Source: Portulaca oleracea (taxonomy: Eukaryota > Streptophyta > Magnoliopsida > Caryophyllales > Portulacaceae). From it: 64,000 nucleotides of DNA. Positions 20,479-32,022 of this stretch are shown here, in pieces. The first letter of the stretch is position 1, and each line of letters starts with the position of its first letter. Below the pieces are notes generated by a model, which was not told the DNA's origin, did not search any database, and was given only the letters and a program-made list of their open reading frames with translations. The stretch is taken from contig CM055872.1 in assembly GCA_029582165.1 (NCBI GenBank), positions 31,346,761-31,410,760 of the forward strand. The letters run 5' to 3'. The translations under genes were made by a program, and so were the position numbers.

Positions 20479-21957
20479 TTAAGGATTGAGGTGAAGCAAT
20501 CCGAGTTCACGGCGAATGTAGGAGAACTGTTCTTCAGGTAGTGGTTTGGTGAAGATGTCAGCCAGTTGATGTTGAGTGGGAACAAACTCAAGGCTGATAT
20601 GGCCTTTTTCAACATGATCACGGATAAAATGATGACGGATCTCAATGTGTTTGGTCCGTGAGTGTTGCACCGGATTTTTGGTGATCTGAATGGCGCTTAT
20701 GTTGTCACACTTGATGGGTACATTTGTGAAGTAGAGACCGAGGTCCTCTAGTTGATGTGTGATCCATAGTATTTGAGCACAGCACGATCCGGCAGCCACA
20801 TATTCGGCCTCAGTAGTGGAGAGAGCCACTGAGGTTTGTTTCTTGGATTGCCAGGAGACAAGAGAGGCTCCAAGCAGTTGACATCCTCCTGTGGTGCTTT
20901 TTCTATCAACCTTGTATCCGGAAAAATCCGCATCAGTGTAACCACAGAGATGGAGGTCAAGCTGTCGGGGGTACCAAAGACCTAAGCTTTTGGTTCTTGC
21001 AAGATAACGCAAAATCCTCTTGACAGGAGAGAGGTGAGATTCTTTTGGAGCGCTTTGAAAGCGCGCACATAAGCAAACACTAAACATAATATCAGGACGG
21101 CTAGCTGTGAGGTAAAGGAGGGAGCCAATCATACCTCTATATAGCTTTTCAGAGATTGGTTTACCTGTGAGGTTTGAATCAAGTTTGAGAGTGGAGGACA
21201 TCGGAGTTGATGTATGCTTGAGGTGGTCAATCTAATACTTCTTGAGGAGCTTCGAAATATGCTTGCTTTGATTCAGAAAGATGCCGTCTTGTGATTGTTT
21301 GATTTGTAGGCCAAGGAAGAATGTTAATTCTCCTACGAGGCTCATTTCGAATTCAGTACTCATGAGGTGGGAGAATTCTTCAACAAGAGAGGAATGTGAG
21401 GCACCAAAGATGATGTCATCAACATAAATTTGTGCAATGATGAAGTCTCCATTCTTTTCTTTGATGAAAAGAGTCTTGTCTACTTTGCCTCTTTTGAAGC
21501 CATTATGAAGGAGGAACTTACTGAGGCATTCATACCAAACTCTTGGAGCTTGCTTCAACCCATAGAGGGCCTTATGCAGGCGAAAGATCTGATCCTGATG
21601 TGTGATATCCTCAAAGCCTGGTGGTTGCTCAACATAGACTTCTTCGATGAGGTCTCCATTAAGAAAGGCACTTTTGACATCCATTTGATGTAGCTTGATG
21701 TTTTTGGATGATGCAAAAGCGAGGAGGATCCTGATGGCCTCCAAGCGAGCAATTGGAGCAAAGGTTTCATCATAGTCGATGCCTTCTTCTTGGTTGTATC
21801 CATTGGCAACCAATCTGGCTTTGTTTCTAGTAATAGCACCTGTTTCATCGAGTTTGTTGCAGAAGACCCATTTGACGCCAATGACTGGATGATGATGACA
21901 TCTGGGAACTAAGGACCATACTTTGCTTCGTTCGAATTGGTTCAACTCCTCTTGCAT
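20479..21957 (-). pseudogene. TE-F copia reverse transcriptase and RNase H
   Basis: 21232-21957 holds the RT: the block [10 protein letters not shown], then [31 protein letters not shown] and the catalytic YVDD in IYVDDIIFG near 21415-21435. A TAG-type stop at 21232-21234 ends it, but the same frame continues to 20479 with SRPDIMFSV and RNase H (TDADFSG, LSTTEAEY, KCDNISAI, HIEIRHHFIRD). It would copy element RNA into DNA in the cytoplasmic particle. Apart from the internal stop this is the best preserved part of TE-F. Confidence 0.92.
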
Positions 21958-22431
21958 TGCATTGGTCCAGCTTGGATCCAGTAAAGCCTCAATATGATGC
22001 TTTGGTTCAACCTGTGAGACAAAGGCGTTAAAAGCACAAAAGTTTCTTAATGAGGATCTAGTACAGATACCTGTGGTGATATCTGTAAGGAGATAATCAG
22101 CTGGATGAGCTGCTTTAAACTTGTAAGAAATGCCCGGTGCTGGAGGATCTTGAGGTGAAGGCTCCTGAGGGGAGGACTGAGATGATGAGGCCTAAAGGGA
22201 TGGTGAGGCCAGAGGTGAGGATGCAGCTTAAGGAGGTGGTGATGTTTGAGACGAGGGAGCAGGGAGCTCAGGAGGTGTCTCATCGTCACTATTACTCATC
22301 GGACGGCGCACACTAGTCTGACTCAGGAAGGCAGCCTCATCAAAAACAACATGGATGCTTTCTTCTACAAACCTTAAGTGTTTGAAATAGATTCTGTAAG
22401 CTTTGCTAGTAGAAGAATATCTAACAAAGAC
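21958..22431 (-). pseudogene. TE-F integrase-RT linker
   Basis: Holds pieces of the Ser/Pro-rich linker between integrase and RT (near 22050-22290), in changing frames with stops. No independent gene seen. Confidence 0.6.
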
Positions 22432-23618
22432 TCATTCCTCACTTCGAGCATCAAACTTGCTAGTTGGCTTCTTTCCATTGATGTGAACAAAGAATTTGCA
22501 GCCGAGGACCTTGAAGTGACTGATGCTTGGAACCTTCCCTTTGAATAATTCATAAGGGGTCTTTTTCAGAATTGACCGGATAGTGCACCGATTCAGAATG
22601 TAGTTTGATGCGTTGATGATTTCCGCCCAAAGGAATTTTGGAAGTTGTTGTCGCATATAATTGTTCTTGCCATGTCCTCCAATGTGTGATTCTTTCTTTC
22701 AACAACTCCGTTTTGTTGAGGGGTTCTTGGAGTGGAAAAGTTGTGAGTTATTCCCATTTTGGCACATAATGCACCAAACATATCTTTGTTATCGAACTCC
22801 TTTCCATGATCTGTCCTTATTGCTTTGACAGAGTTTCCTGTTAGGACCTTGAGTTGCTTGTAGAGTTTTGAGAAGTGCTTGAAAGCTTTTGTATTGCTTT
22901 TTAAAAAGAACACCCAGGTAAATCTTGAAAAATCATCTATAATAACAAAGATATATGAACTTCCACCAAGACTCTTATAGGGAATAGGATCACAGAGATC
23001 CATATGGAGGAGGTCAAGGCATTTTGAGGTGGTCACAGACTTGATAGGTTTGAAGGATGTTCTTGTCTGTTTACCTTTTGCACATGCATCACAAACCCGA
23101 TCTTTCTCATATTTATGAGGCGGGAGACCTCGAACTAGGTATGACTTATGTAATTTTTGTAAAGTTTTCATGCTAACATGACCTAGGCGTCGATGCCACA
23201 ACCATGTTTCCTCAGTGCCAGCCTTAAGGCAGGAGAAGTCCTCAAAAGATTCATTTAGATCTATAACATAAACATTATGCATACGATGACCATGCAATAT
23301 GACTTGATGCGACTCGGAAGACACTACACATGCATTTTTATCAAAACTGACTCTATTACCTTTATCACAAAACTGAGATATACTAAGCAGACTATATTCT
23401 AGACCCTCTACTAGATATACATCATGAAGAGAATTGTTGAGGTCGTTACCGACCTTTCCAATGCCGAGGATCTTGCCTTGGCTTTTGTCTCCAAATGTAA
23501 CTTTCCCTGTTTTGCTGGTTTTCAACTCGCAAAACTTGGTTGGATCTCCGGTCATGTGGCGAGAACAAGCGTTGTCCAAATACCATAGGTCGCTGTGAGT
23601 TTTGAGGCATACCTGCAT
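22432..23618 (-). pseudogene. TE-F copia protease and integrase
   Basis: The protease site is at 23570-23590, reading YLDNACSRHMTG. The usual D-S-G is D-N-A here, so catalysis is doubtful. The integrase follows, with its zinc-binding HHCC region (WHRRLGHVS ... CDACAKGK) and catalytic residues in HMDLCDP, RTDHGKEF and NGVVERKN. A frameshift near 22630 moves the C-terminal part (GCKFFVHING) into the frame 22432-22656. The order protease-integrase-RT is diagnostic for copia. Confidence 0.9.
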
Positions 23619-24001
23619 CAGAGGACATTATACCTTCCTTGGATTTTGACATACAGGTTGTAACATTAGATTTGGGGATCCAGATTTCACCAACTTGAAA
23701 GAACCTTGAGGTCTTAGGTGATTTAGGAGAGTTGCCTCTAGGGGTTTTTTGACCATCAGGTGCAGGAGAGGTCTTTTGAAGGAATCTTGAGGGCTTGGGA
23801 GAATTGCCTCGAGAGGTCTTTTGAGCATGAGTTTCACGACAGTTTTTGTGATCTTGCTTTCTGTGAGGGGTCAGTTTAGGAGTAGGGAGGAGAGCGGGGA
23901 GGATGATTTGTGGTGTATTTCGTCCAAGGTTAAAAGGGAGGAGTTGTAAATGCCAATTTATTGTTGTAAGGATGAGAAGCATTGACTGCCTCATTCGATA
24001 A
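23619..24001 (-). pseudogene. TE-F gag C-terminal tail with repeated peptide
   Basis: In the frame 23446-24072 the peptide KT(P/S)RGNSPK recurs around 23705-23830, together with SRFLQ/SRFFQ motifs. This is the linker between gag and protease. A frame change near 24000 separates it from the gag ORF. Confidence 0.6.
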
Positions 24002-25114
24002 CTAAGTGATGGTTTTATAGCAGTCTTTAACCTCAAGAGATAGTCTGTAGCTTTCTGTGAATAGGAGGTCATTTTGGGAGTTTAGATTATCTTTAGCCTC
24101 ACTGAGACTTTGGACATGCTTGGTAAGGTGCTTGACCCTTTCTATCAATGACTTGGAATATTTAAACAGATGCAAACATTTATGAGCGAGATGTAAAGGT
24201 GAGAGATTTAGGAGGTCATCAATGTTTACCTCTTCTTGGGGTGAGGATGTTTCTGGTTCCTCATTCATTTGGGTCATCAGGCAGACATTTGCAACCTCAT
24301 CAACATCACTGTTATCCTCACTTGAGTCACTGTCACTCCAAGTTGCAAGCATTGCTCTACGTTGTTGTTGTTTGGGCCTCATGTTTCTTCTATCTCTATT
24401 CTTTCTCGCATGAGGGCAGTCCTTGACCAAGTGTTCTGTGCTGCCACAACCATAACAAGTAAAGGGGTCAGATTCTTCATTCATAGAGGCCTTACCTTTT
24501 AGTTTTCTGTGTTGTCCATCCTTGAGGTAGCCTCGAAAGGTCGGATTCTTCTTGTATAGTTTTCTGAAGCCTCTTGCCAGCATAGCCATTGTTTCTTCTT
24601 CATCTTCATCCGATTCCTCATCAGAATCCTTGGTTGCTTTGAGGGCAGCTCCTTTAGGTTCTGTGAGGTCGCTTAATTGGATCTCATGGGCTAACAGTTT
24701 CCCAATGAGTTCTTCTAGCTTGAGGACTTTCAAATTCTGTGCTTCTTCAATAGCTGTGACTTTTGGACCCCACTTTCTTCTTGGAAAACATCTGAGGATC
24801 TTTCTGACTTGTTCCTCATTGGAGTAGTTCTTCCCAAGTGACTTGAGGTGGTTAGCAATACTGTTGAATCTCTTGTACATCTATTCAATGGATTCATCTT
24901 CTTCCATTTTAAAAGCCTCATATTTCTGGACGAGAATGTCCAATTTGATGTCTTTAACTTGGCTTGTACCGTCATATGTGGTAACTAAGTATTCCCAAAC
25001 CTGTTTGGCATTTTCACGGTTAGAGACACGTTCAAAATCATTTGGATTCAACTGCAATATAGTACATTTAAAACCCGAATATTTTTTCCCAAGGAGGTGA
25101 GCACTTCAGTTGTC
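24002..25114 (-). pseudogene. TE-F copia gag, main part
   Basis: 24002-24880 encodes the C-terminal gag region: a capsid helix block (VRKILRCFPRRKWGPKVTAIEE), an acidic Glu/Asp run and a zinc knuckle CYGCGSTEHLVKDC near 24425-24466, then a likely coiled coil. The preceding part (24730-24975) is in another frame. The N-terminus was displaced by TE-M and lies at 29438-29652. Gag would form the virus-like particle and bind RNA. Confidence 0.88.
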
Positions 25115-25117
25115 ATC

Positions 25118-28100
25118 CACTACAACAAAACATAGCTATAGTAACACTAATTTTGGCAACATTTCTCATAAGTATTACAATAGATACCCTATAGTAACAT
25201 TTATAAAAAGTGTTACCTAAACTAATACCTAATGCAACACTTAATTATTATATGTTACAATAGGAACCTAATGCAACATTTAATTATTTTGTGTTATAGT
25301 AGAACTCTAATTTTTTTGAATAAATATAACTAGTTACATTCCCTCTTCACGTTTTCCTCTATAAGTGCCAATTATCTCTTAAAATTTTAATTTCTCGGGC
25401 AAATTAAGATTGGTAAGAAATAAAACTTAAACAAAATAACCAAACCCTAAGGTTCGGTTACAACCAGAATCGCTGCCCTCTCCTTCGCTATGCTCTTCCT
25501 CTCACACTGGATCTGCTCTCTCGCTGCTCTATCGATCTCCATCGATCTGTTCATCAATCTCTCCCTCTCTCACTGCTCCATGTGCACCGATCTCTCCCCC
25601 TTCTCCATCGATCTGTGCATTTATTCAATTCCGACGCTCTCTTCAGCCCAAGTCCGCCACCACTTCTAAATCTCTGATTCATTCAATTGAACCCCATCTG
25701 AATTCTCAATATGATTCCCAAATTTCCTTCCACTTTCGTCGCTTATATGCTCCTAACATCACACGTTTTTCTCAGTCATTAATTTCCAGATGAATCTCGA
25801 TTGTTGACGGGCGTTTTTAGGGTTTGTATCGCCTGCGTTGCACCATTGCCGTCGCCAGTGGTGCTCAGTCAGGTGCTTGTTCGATTTTCAGGTTAAGGTT
25901 GTGGTAAGTTCATACCTTAAATCAGGCTTTTCACAAATATTGTTTTTATTGTTGTCATTCAATTAACAATTCCTAACTCATCAATTTAGTGAGTTAGGGG
26001 TTGAAATCTGTACAAGTTGGATTCCAGTTGTTTCTTATGATTTTAAATTCGTTGGTGATATCCTTTTTTGGATGGGTTTCTGTGTGGGTTTATTCTGATG
26101 TACACAAAAATTTTTATACTTACATTTCTGCTTTTCCTCCTTACCCTTGGTTGTGCAATTAGTGATGGACTGATAGCATTGCATGTCTGTAATTTTGATA
26201 TTCTAACTGAGGGTTTTCAATTAGTGTCTTTGCAAGTCACACAAGGTTGGATTATGTGAAACAAGATCCTGCTTTTGAGAATGGCATAAATGAATAGCTT
26301 ATTCTTGGGATATAATGTACTTAAATTATAGAATTTTTAGTTACTGTTTGTTGATGCTTGTCATAATTGTAGCCGGGGGCTGCAAGCAATCCTAGATCCA
26401 ATTGACATTGCTTGCCTGACCCATTAATATGGCAGCCTATCGCCGTTTCTGACTTCCTTTTTGTTCTTTTTATTGTTCGTATATCGATCTTCAACTTCTT
26501 CTGTATGATGTTCTCTATAATTTACCAATTTGATAATCAACTTGTGTAATTGAGATTACAAAGGTAAGGCGGCTCGTACTAGCATAAATTCTAGAGCACC
26601 CACCCTCTTCTTAAGTCGAAGCTTTAATTGGATCCCAGAACCAACAATTTTTGTTCTCTTTTTTCTTTAGATGAATTCGTATTCTCTTTTTTCTTGGTAT
26701 TTTTGTTGACTTCTTATAGTAATTCAGTATGTCTTTATAAAATTCACTACCATGCATAATGTTGTGAGTAGGAATGTTGTGGAGAGTTTGAGAGTTCCTA
26801 CTTTCAGAGTTGGATATATATTTACTATTGATGAGCATGATGCATTGTACAAGAAGGTTTATCTCGAATGACTAATTGGTTCTGTGAATTGGTCGTTCTC
26901 ATTGCCTTTAATGGATTTTTAAATCTAGCTGCAGAGATGGCAAGAGTTTTGTTGGTGTTATAATACTCATACTATCGATGGTTTTGTGAATTGCTCGTAT
27001 CTCGGCTGCAGGACTCAATGGATTTTTATATCTTGAAGCATTAGAGTGAGTATAGGACAAGTAATTTTGTTGGCTTTTTATGCTTCAATTGAGCTTATAC
27101 AACATGCTAGTACTGAGATGTCTTCAACTAATTATGAACTTTTAGCCAAGGTGGTCTTTGAAGTTGGAATTAAAGAGAATGGGATAAGATTCCGTCCATC
27201 GCAAATTTTCCGTGCAACTCCAAGTACAGGTATACAATAGTGAAGTTGTTTTCATTGCGTTGAGCTATATTTCTCTCAGTGTAATGCCTATATAAAATTT
27301 TCATTGTATCCTTTCAAGTCTTACATTGAAATATTTTAATCTTTTTAGAAATGGAATTTCTGCATTTGCTTTCACACATTTCGTGAAAGTCTGACTTAGA
27401 AACCAATTGCTATAGCAAGATGTTGCCACCAAATGGTAGGGCAAATAAAAATAAGGTTTAGTATGTTTCTGCCGCTTATATAAATTTCAGATTATTTATG
27501 ATATTGCCTGGGAAGCATAGATTTGACTTGTTGATGTTCTTCTGATGGCAGTAGCTTGTGAATGATTGAGCTTTATGAATGCTTGTATCTCTCTTTTGTT
27601 TTCATTAATGCTCATAGCATAAATATTTCTAACTTGTCCCCCCAAACATTTTGTCTCTACTGTCTCTCTCTCTCTCACTAGCTTTACTCTTATTCCTCAC
27701 CTCTAATTTTCCTCCTACTAATGAACTGAATTTGTGAGGGTATGACTTAATTTTTGTTTAATCTTTGTAGCTATTGCTCTTGAAATCGATCCTGTCTTGT
27801 TTTAAGGTGAAATTATAAGGTAGGATTTGATTCTATTTCTCCGGTAATCGATCTGTCTCTCGAGCGTCTTTCTCGGTTCCATGTTGCATCTATGTTTGTC
27901 TATGCTTCTCACTCTCACGATTTGTGCTTCTCGTGTTTTGCTTTGCTATCCTACATCTTCTTCTGGAACCCTTGCAGCTTTTAATGTTTAATTTGCAGAA
28001 AATTGCAGCTTTAGTTCATTGCTCTACACCTTGGATGTCGCCTCCAACAAATGCAAAAGAACCACCTCAGAACCAGTAAAATTCTTCGGCCTTTGATTAG

Positions 28101-29434
28101 AAATTTGTTTGATATCTGATTTGAATTTGATCTGTTTGATTCTTTAGCTTGTAAAATTATTATGGGATGGGATTATCAAATAGTCCTTTGCACATTGCAT
28201 TGTTGGATTCTTTAGCTATGATCGTATTAGTTATTTGTCTGTTTGTCTTTGGGGGTTAGTTATACTGACTGTTTAGTAATAGATCCTTTCTGGTCTTGTT
28301 TAGCTACTTGCTTAAACGAAGAGATTTATCTTCCATTCTGAGAAGGCACTCTGGGCCTAACCAAACTGGAAGATAATTTTCAACAAAAAAATCTATTAGG
28401 AGCTGCTACTAAAGGTCCACAAAAATTAGCAGCTCTTTCAAACTGTTGGATTTCCATATAGCTCATTTGTAATTATGAAGTCATATATGGTTTGTAGGTA
28501 CATTTTCTGGGGATCTTGTTGATGGTAATGACAGTTTACTTGTCATGTTAAACTTCTGGTAACTAAAGAATAAGCAGTACTTATTTAAGAGGCCAACTTA
28601 TTTACCTTATATTTTGTATTACTAATAATTTACCTTATATGAAAGGGACATTCAAATTTATGAGGGCAGCCTATTTACCTTATATTTTGTACTACTTATT
28701 TACCTTATATTTTGTTTTACAGGTTATTATGGTTGATGTTGGATATTTATACATCACTTTTGGACAATGAAGTTCACGATCAAGTTCAAGTTCAATGACG
28801 AGTTACATTTCATACCTTTTCTCCATATTTTGCAAATATAAAAACCATTTTTGATATACTTTTGGTGAGGAAGTGCAAATTATTTGTGTAAAGGGTCACT
28901 ATATTTTGTCTTTTGGGAATGTTAAAATGTTGTATAGTGTTGAATGATTTATAATTGTAATTATAATCTATTCCAATGTTAGTGTAATGGAATTTTATAT
29001 ATCAAATATAATTTATTATATTTTGGTAATCTTTCTTTTAAGAATAGATTAAAAAAATAAAATTGTTGCCATAGGTCAAAAAATTGTGTTACAATAGACA
29101 AGATTCAAAGATTAGACATCTTGTAAAGTGTTATAGGATGTAGTAGAATTGTTACCTTTGGTAATACCTAAGACAATGTTTTTTTATTCTATGTGTTGCA
29201 ATAGCCTAAATACCTAAGGTAACATTCTTTTTGAAGTGTTGCAATATCCTAAATACCTATGGTAACGTCTTTTTTCTACAAGTGTTGCAATAGCCTAAAA
29301 AGTGTTACAATAACCTATTGCAACACACATCTAATGTAACACTTGGCAAAATTTTGCCATAGACCTAAGGTAACACTATTTGAGCCTCTAGTAACACTTT
29401 AGGTGTGTTGCTAAAGCCACATTTTGTTGTAGTG
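25118..29434. mobile_element. TE-M: CACTA DNA transposon, non-autonomous
   Basis: The ends are CACTACAACAAAA and TTTTGTTGTAGTG, a perfect 13-bp terminal inverted repeat, flanked by the 3-bp TSD ATC (25115-25117 and 29435-29437). Subterminal regions (25140-25310 and 29060-29410) repeat short units such as GTGTTGCAATAGCC and AAGGTAACA, as expected for transposase-binding repeats. No transposase ORF is visible in 4.3 kb, so it must rely on a helper. Confidence 0.93.
25430..29000 (+). other. TE-M interior with gene-like, non-repetitive sequence
   Basis: The stretch 25440-25920 is CT-rich and resembles a plant 5' untranslated region with splice-like sites. A short open stretch at 27118-27240 (about 40 codons, starting MSSTNYELLAKV) looks exon-like, ending at a GT. 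I do not recognise the protein. The interior may be captured host sequence (Pack-CACTA), but this is inference. The rest is AT-rich with no clear ORF. Confidence 0.4.
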
Positions 29435-29437
29435 ATC

Positions 29438-29652
29438 TTAGATCTTTCTTTTGGAACATCCTGGTTTGCAGTGTTCTTCTTTGTGGGAGTAGGAAAATCC
29501 CCTTCAGTGACAATGATCCAGAGGTCCTCATCTTGGTCTCTGAGGAAGATTTCCATTTCCCTTTTCCACAGTATATAGTTTTCTCCAGTGAGGAGAGGTG
29601 CTCTTGTCCACGAGCTTCCTTGAGGGGCTTCGGTTGTGTTGATGCCGGCCAT
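29438..29652 (-). pseudogene. TE-F gag N-terminus
   Basis: The ATG at 29652 opens a frame starting MAGINTTEAPQG, with PLLTGENYILWKREMEIFL, the typical start of copia gag (W-containing DUF4219/UBN2-type). TE-M cuts it after about 70 codons. Confidence 0.85.
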
Positions 29653-29692
29653 GATCTTTACCACGAGTTGTTAGACACTTGAGATCTGTGGA

Positions 29693-29707
29693 CCTGCTTT
29701 GATACCA
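29693..29707 (-). other. TE-F primer-binding site
   Basis: The minus strand TGGTATCAAAGCAGG lies two bases from the 5' LTR. It resembles the tRNA-Met-type PBS, with a change from GAG to AAG. Confidence 0.8.
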
Positions 29708-29709
29708 AT

Positions 29710-30583
29710 TGAAATAACCCTAGAGGGGGGGTGGGTGGGTGATTAGGGTTATGTAAATTAATTCTGCACTTTGATCAACACAACCAAGTGAGTAGCACTT
29801 TTATATGAAAAATAACTTCTTTTATTTGAATAATTAAAAATGCTTAAAGAGGAGGAGGTTACAACTCAGCACAATAAAGAACTTATGAGGTCCTCAATTG
29901 GCCTACCAGAATAGAAGACGCAGCAGATGTCTTCTGGATCAAAGGCCTCACAGTAGAGGCAAATACAACCAGTGACCTCACTTGGCAGAGAGGCACTTAT
30001 CTATCTTCAAATTCACCACCCTAGAGTTCCTCACCAGTTTCACCACTGGTTACACAAGAACTCACCACTATAACAATGGTTACACTAAGAATATTCACTT
30101 AATATTCCTACACTCAGAACTTTCTTTCACAAAGCTCCTACTACAGATTTTCTTGCTTGGAAATCATGGCTCAGTAAAGAGAATGAGTTCTCTTATTTAT
30201 ATTTGGCTCCTTAACCACTTCCTTTAGTTGCCTTCCTTTGCACTTGATTCTTTCCAGCTTGTGTTGATTCTGATTTGGTAAGGATCTCCATTGAGTGCAA
30301 CGGTTTGCTTAGGATTTGTTTCCTTTTCCGAGTTGATCTTCTAATTTCCACAAGACTCCTTTTCCTTGCCATACTTTCTTTCCTTTTTGTTTGACATCTG
30401 AAAAAGGAAATGAAGGCTATTATAATCATATCTCAGAATAGAGGGAAGATATAAGATTGGGATATGATTAATACTTCCCTAAGATAGCTTGGTTGAACTT
30501 TCAAACAAAACAATCTTGTGCTGATATTGGAGGTCCTCAATGACGATCACGCTGAGGTCCTCATAATCAGTTGAGGTTCTTCA
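29710..30583 (-). repeat. TE-F 5' LTR
   Basis: 874 bp, TGAAATAACC to TTCTTCA, uninterrupted. A TATA box (TATAAATAAG, minus) is at 30192-30201. TGAGGTCCTCA, a perfect palindrome apart from the central base, occurs at about 29886 and 30554, with variants at 30024, 30531 and 30572. Confidence 0.95.
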
Positions 30584-30588
30584 CATAC

Positions 30589-31194
30589 GTTAACTATCGA
30601 ACCAACCACTTGTGAAGAAGAAGTTTCCATCCAAGGTTTAGTCACATGTAAAAACTCATGCACGTACTCAGTCATTTTCGCACACATTTCATCCACTTTA
30701 GCTTGCATGGAAACCCAAATACAAGAGTCAGAATCATGGCACGGAGATTGATAATGTCAGCACAAAGGACGAAACTCAAGATCACATTGGGGAGGATCAC
30801 AAGAGTTTTCCATATATTCCTTACCACAAGATTGATCATCAAAATACGGGGAATATTGACATGACTGTTCAGTTAAAGTCTCAGAGGGTGGTGCACAATG
30901 AGAAGGCTGGAAGTTAGGAATAAAATTTTGTTGCTCAAATTCATAAGAATCCCTAAACAACCACTCAAGTAATTCTCCTAAATTAGAAAACCCATAATAT
31001 TCAAAGAGATCACAAGTTTCATAGTTCACACCCTCATTCACAATACCTAAAATATCCAATCTTTCATATGAGACACCATAAGATTCACATTGACCAAGAT
31101 AATCCCGTAATCTAGCAAAATATCTCAAAACTATTTCTTGCTCTAATTGGACACGACTCCTTTTTTTTTGGTTTTTTTTGGGTTTTTTTTTCAA
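30589..31194 (-). pseudogene. TE-C accessory ORF, proximal part
   Basis: Open from a Lys/Arg-rich N-terminus (about 31194) to a stop at 30757, then continuing with homology to TE-B to the TE-F junction. It aligns with the TE-B ORF (NEGVNYET / NEGLNFET; EWLFRDSYEF / DWLYTDTRQF). The zinc knuckle seen in TE-B is degraded here: near 30735-30760 one Cys is Tyr and a stop falls inside. The distal part is at 1-442. Function unknown. Confidence 0.7.
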
Positions 31195-31285
31195 TTTTAA
31201 TGCTCACATTTTTTTCGGAGCTAAATTACAACTACGAAAGTAATGAACTATTTACAAAACCAATAACCTAATCTACCAAATAACG

Positions 31286-31306
31286 CCATCCCCGGCAACG
31301 GCGCCA
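31286..31306 (-). other. TE-C primer-binding site (tRNA-Asp type)
   Basis: Same 21 bases as in TE-B, one base from the LTR start. Confidence 0.9.
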
Positions 31307-31307
31307 T

Positions 31308-31796
31308 TGTTCAGTTGTGGTATTTTGTGTTTTATGAGTAAGATTGTCGTATCTATAGGGATGGTGTGTCAGGTTTAGGAAATTGGTTTGGTAGGGTTTT
31401 TTATTCGAAAGCAGTAAATAATGAAAATAAATTAAACTAACCTAAGCATGATTTGGAAATTAAAACTAAAAGGAAAATTCATAACTAAGCATGCAATTAA
31501 AAGCAATAACTAAGGAACTAAGCATGCAATTAAAGAAAGAAATTCATAACTAAGCATGCAATTAAAGAAAGAGAACATGAACATGGAATGCATTGAATTT
31601 TACTCTAATCTTGAATCTTGAATCACGAATCTTCTCCCGAACAAATGAGAAAAAGTGTGATTTAGATTACTAAGACTGCCCGAATCCTCACTTGAAAGGA
31701 GAATTCAGGGAAACTTAATCCTCCTCTTTACTAAAAGTTGAGTTTTTGGTGGAAACTAGTTCTAACAAGATTGAATTAACAAGAGAATGCATAAAT
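31308..31796 (-). repeat. TE-C 5' LTR, truncated
   Basis: Starts TGTTCAG and follows the TE-B LTR in order and content for about 490 bp, then ends without the expected remaining 900 bp or so. The partner LTR is outside the window. Confidence 0.8.
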
Positions 31797-32017
31797 TCGA
31801 AAAGCGGTCTTGGAAATATCTTCTTCCCGAATTCTCAACTGATGATATCCCGATCTCATGTCAATCTTACTAAAAACTGTAGCTCCCAGCTGATCGAAGA
31901 GATCATCGATGCGTAGTAACCGGTAACGGTTCTTAACCGTAATCTTATTCAACTCCCGGTAGTCGATGGACAATCTCAGGCTACCGTCCTTCTTCTTCAC
32001 AAAAAGAACTGGTGCGC
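31797..32017 (-). pseudogene. TE-D reverse transcriptase, fragment after TE-E insertion
   Basis: Encodes the RT fingers/palm blocks [25 protein letters not shown] and [13 protein letters not shown] up to KTAFR, where TE-C sequence begins. The YxDD block, RNase H and integrase of TE-D are not in the window. Adding the piece at 40666 onwards and ignoring TE-E with one 5-bp target copy keeps the frame. Confidence 0.88.
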
Positions 32018-32022
32018 CCTAT

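Larger units (their letters stand above)
443..30583 (-). mobile_element. TE-F: Sirevirus-like Ty1/copia element carrying three further transposons
   Basis: TG...CA LTRs lie at 443-1124 plus 7723-7912 (3' LTR, about 872 bp) and 29710-30583 (5' LTR, 874 bp), and a perfect 5-bp TSD CATAC flanks the element. Minus-strand order is PBS, gag with a CCHC knuckle, protease, integrase, RT and RNase H (copia order), an env-like third ORF, then two polypurine tracts. Without TE-A, TE-G (with TE-B) and TE-M it is about 8.7 kb, normal for Sireviruses. The third ORF and the doubled polypurine tract support a Sirevirus assignment. Several stops and frameshifts make it defective. Confidence 0.92.
1..31796 (-). 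mobile_element. TE-C: Athila-like LTR element, incomplete, interrupted by TE-F
   Basis: The visible parts are 1-442 and 30589-31796; the rest is TE-F. On the minus strand the order is a truncated 5' LTR (31308-31796), a tRNA-Asp-type primer-binding site (31286-31306), then an accessory ORF with no gag or pol. The layout and sequence match TE-B, so both belong to one non-autonomous family. The left end lies outside the window. At about 31796 the LTR stops abruptly against TE-D reverse-transcriptase sequence without a CA terminus, which implies a later deletion. Confidence 0.75.

Noticed and set aside
26068..26259. Small membrane-protein-like frame in TE-M
   Set aside because: Sixty-three codons, no homology recognised, AT-rich surroundings; not enough to call a gene.
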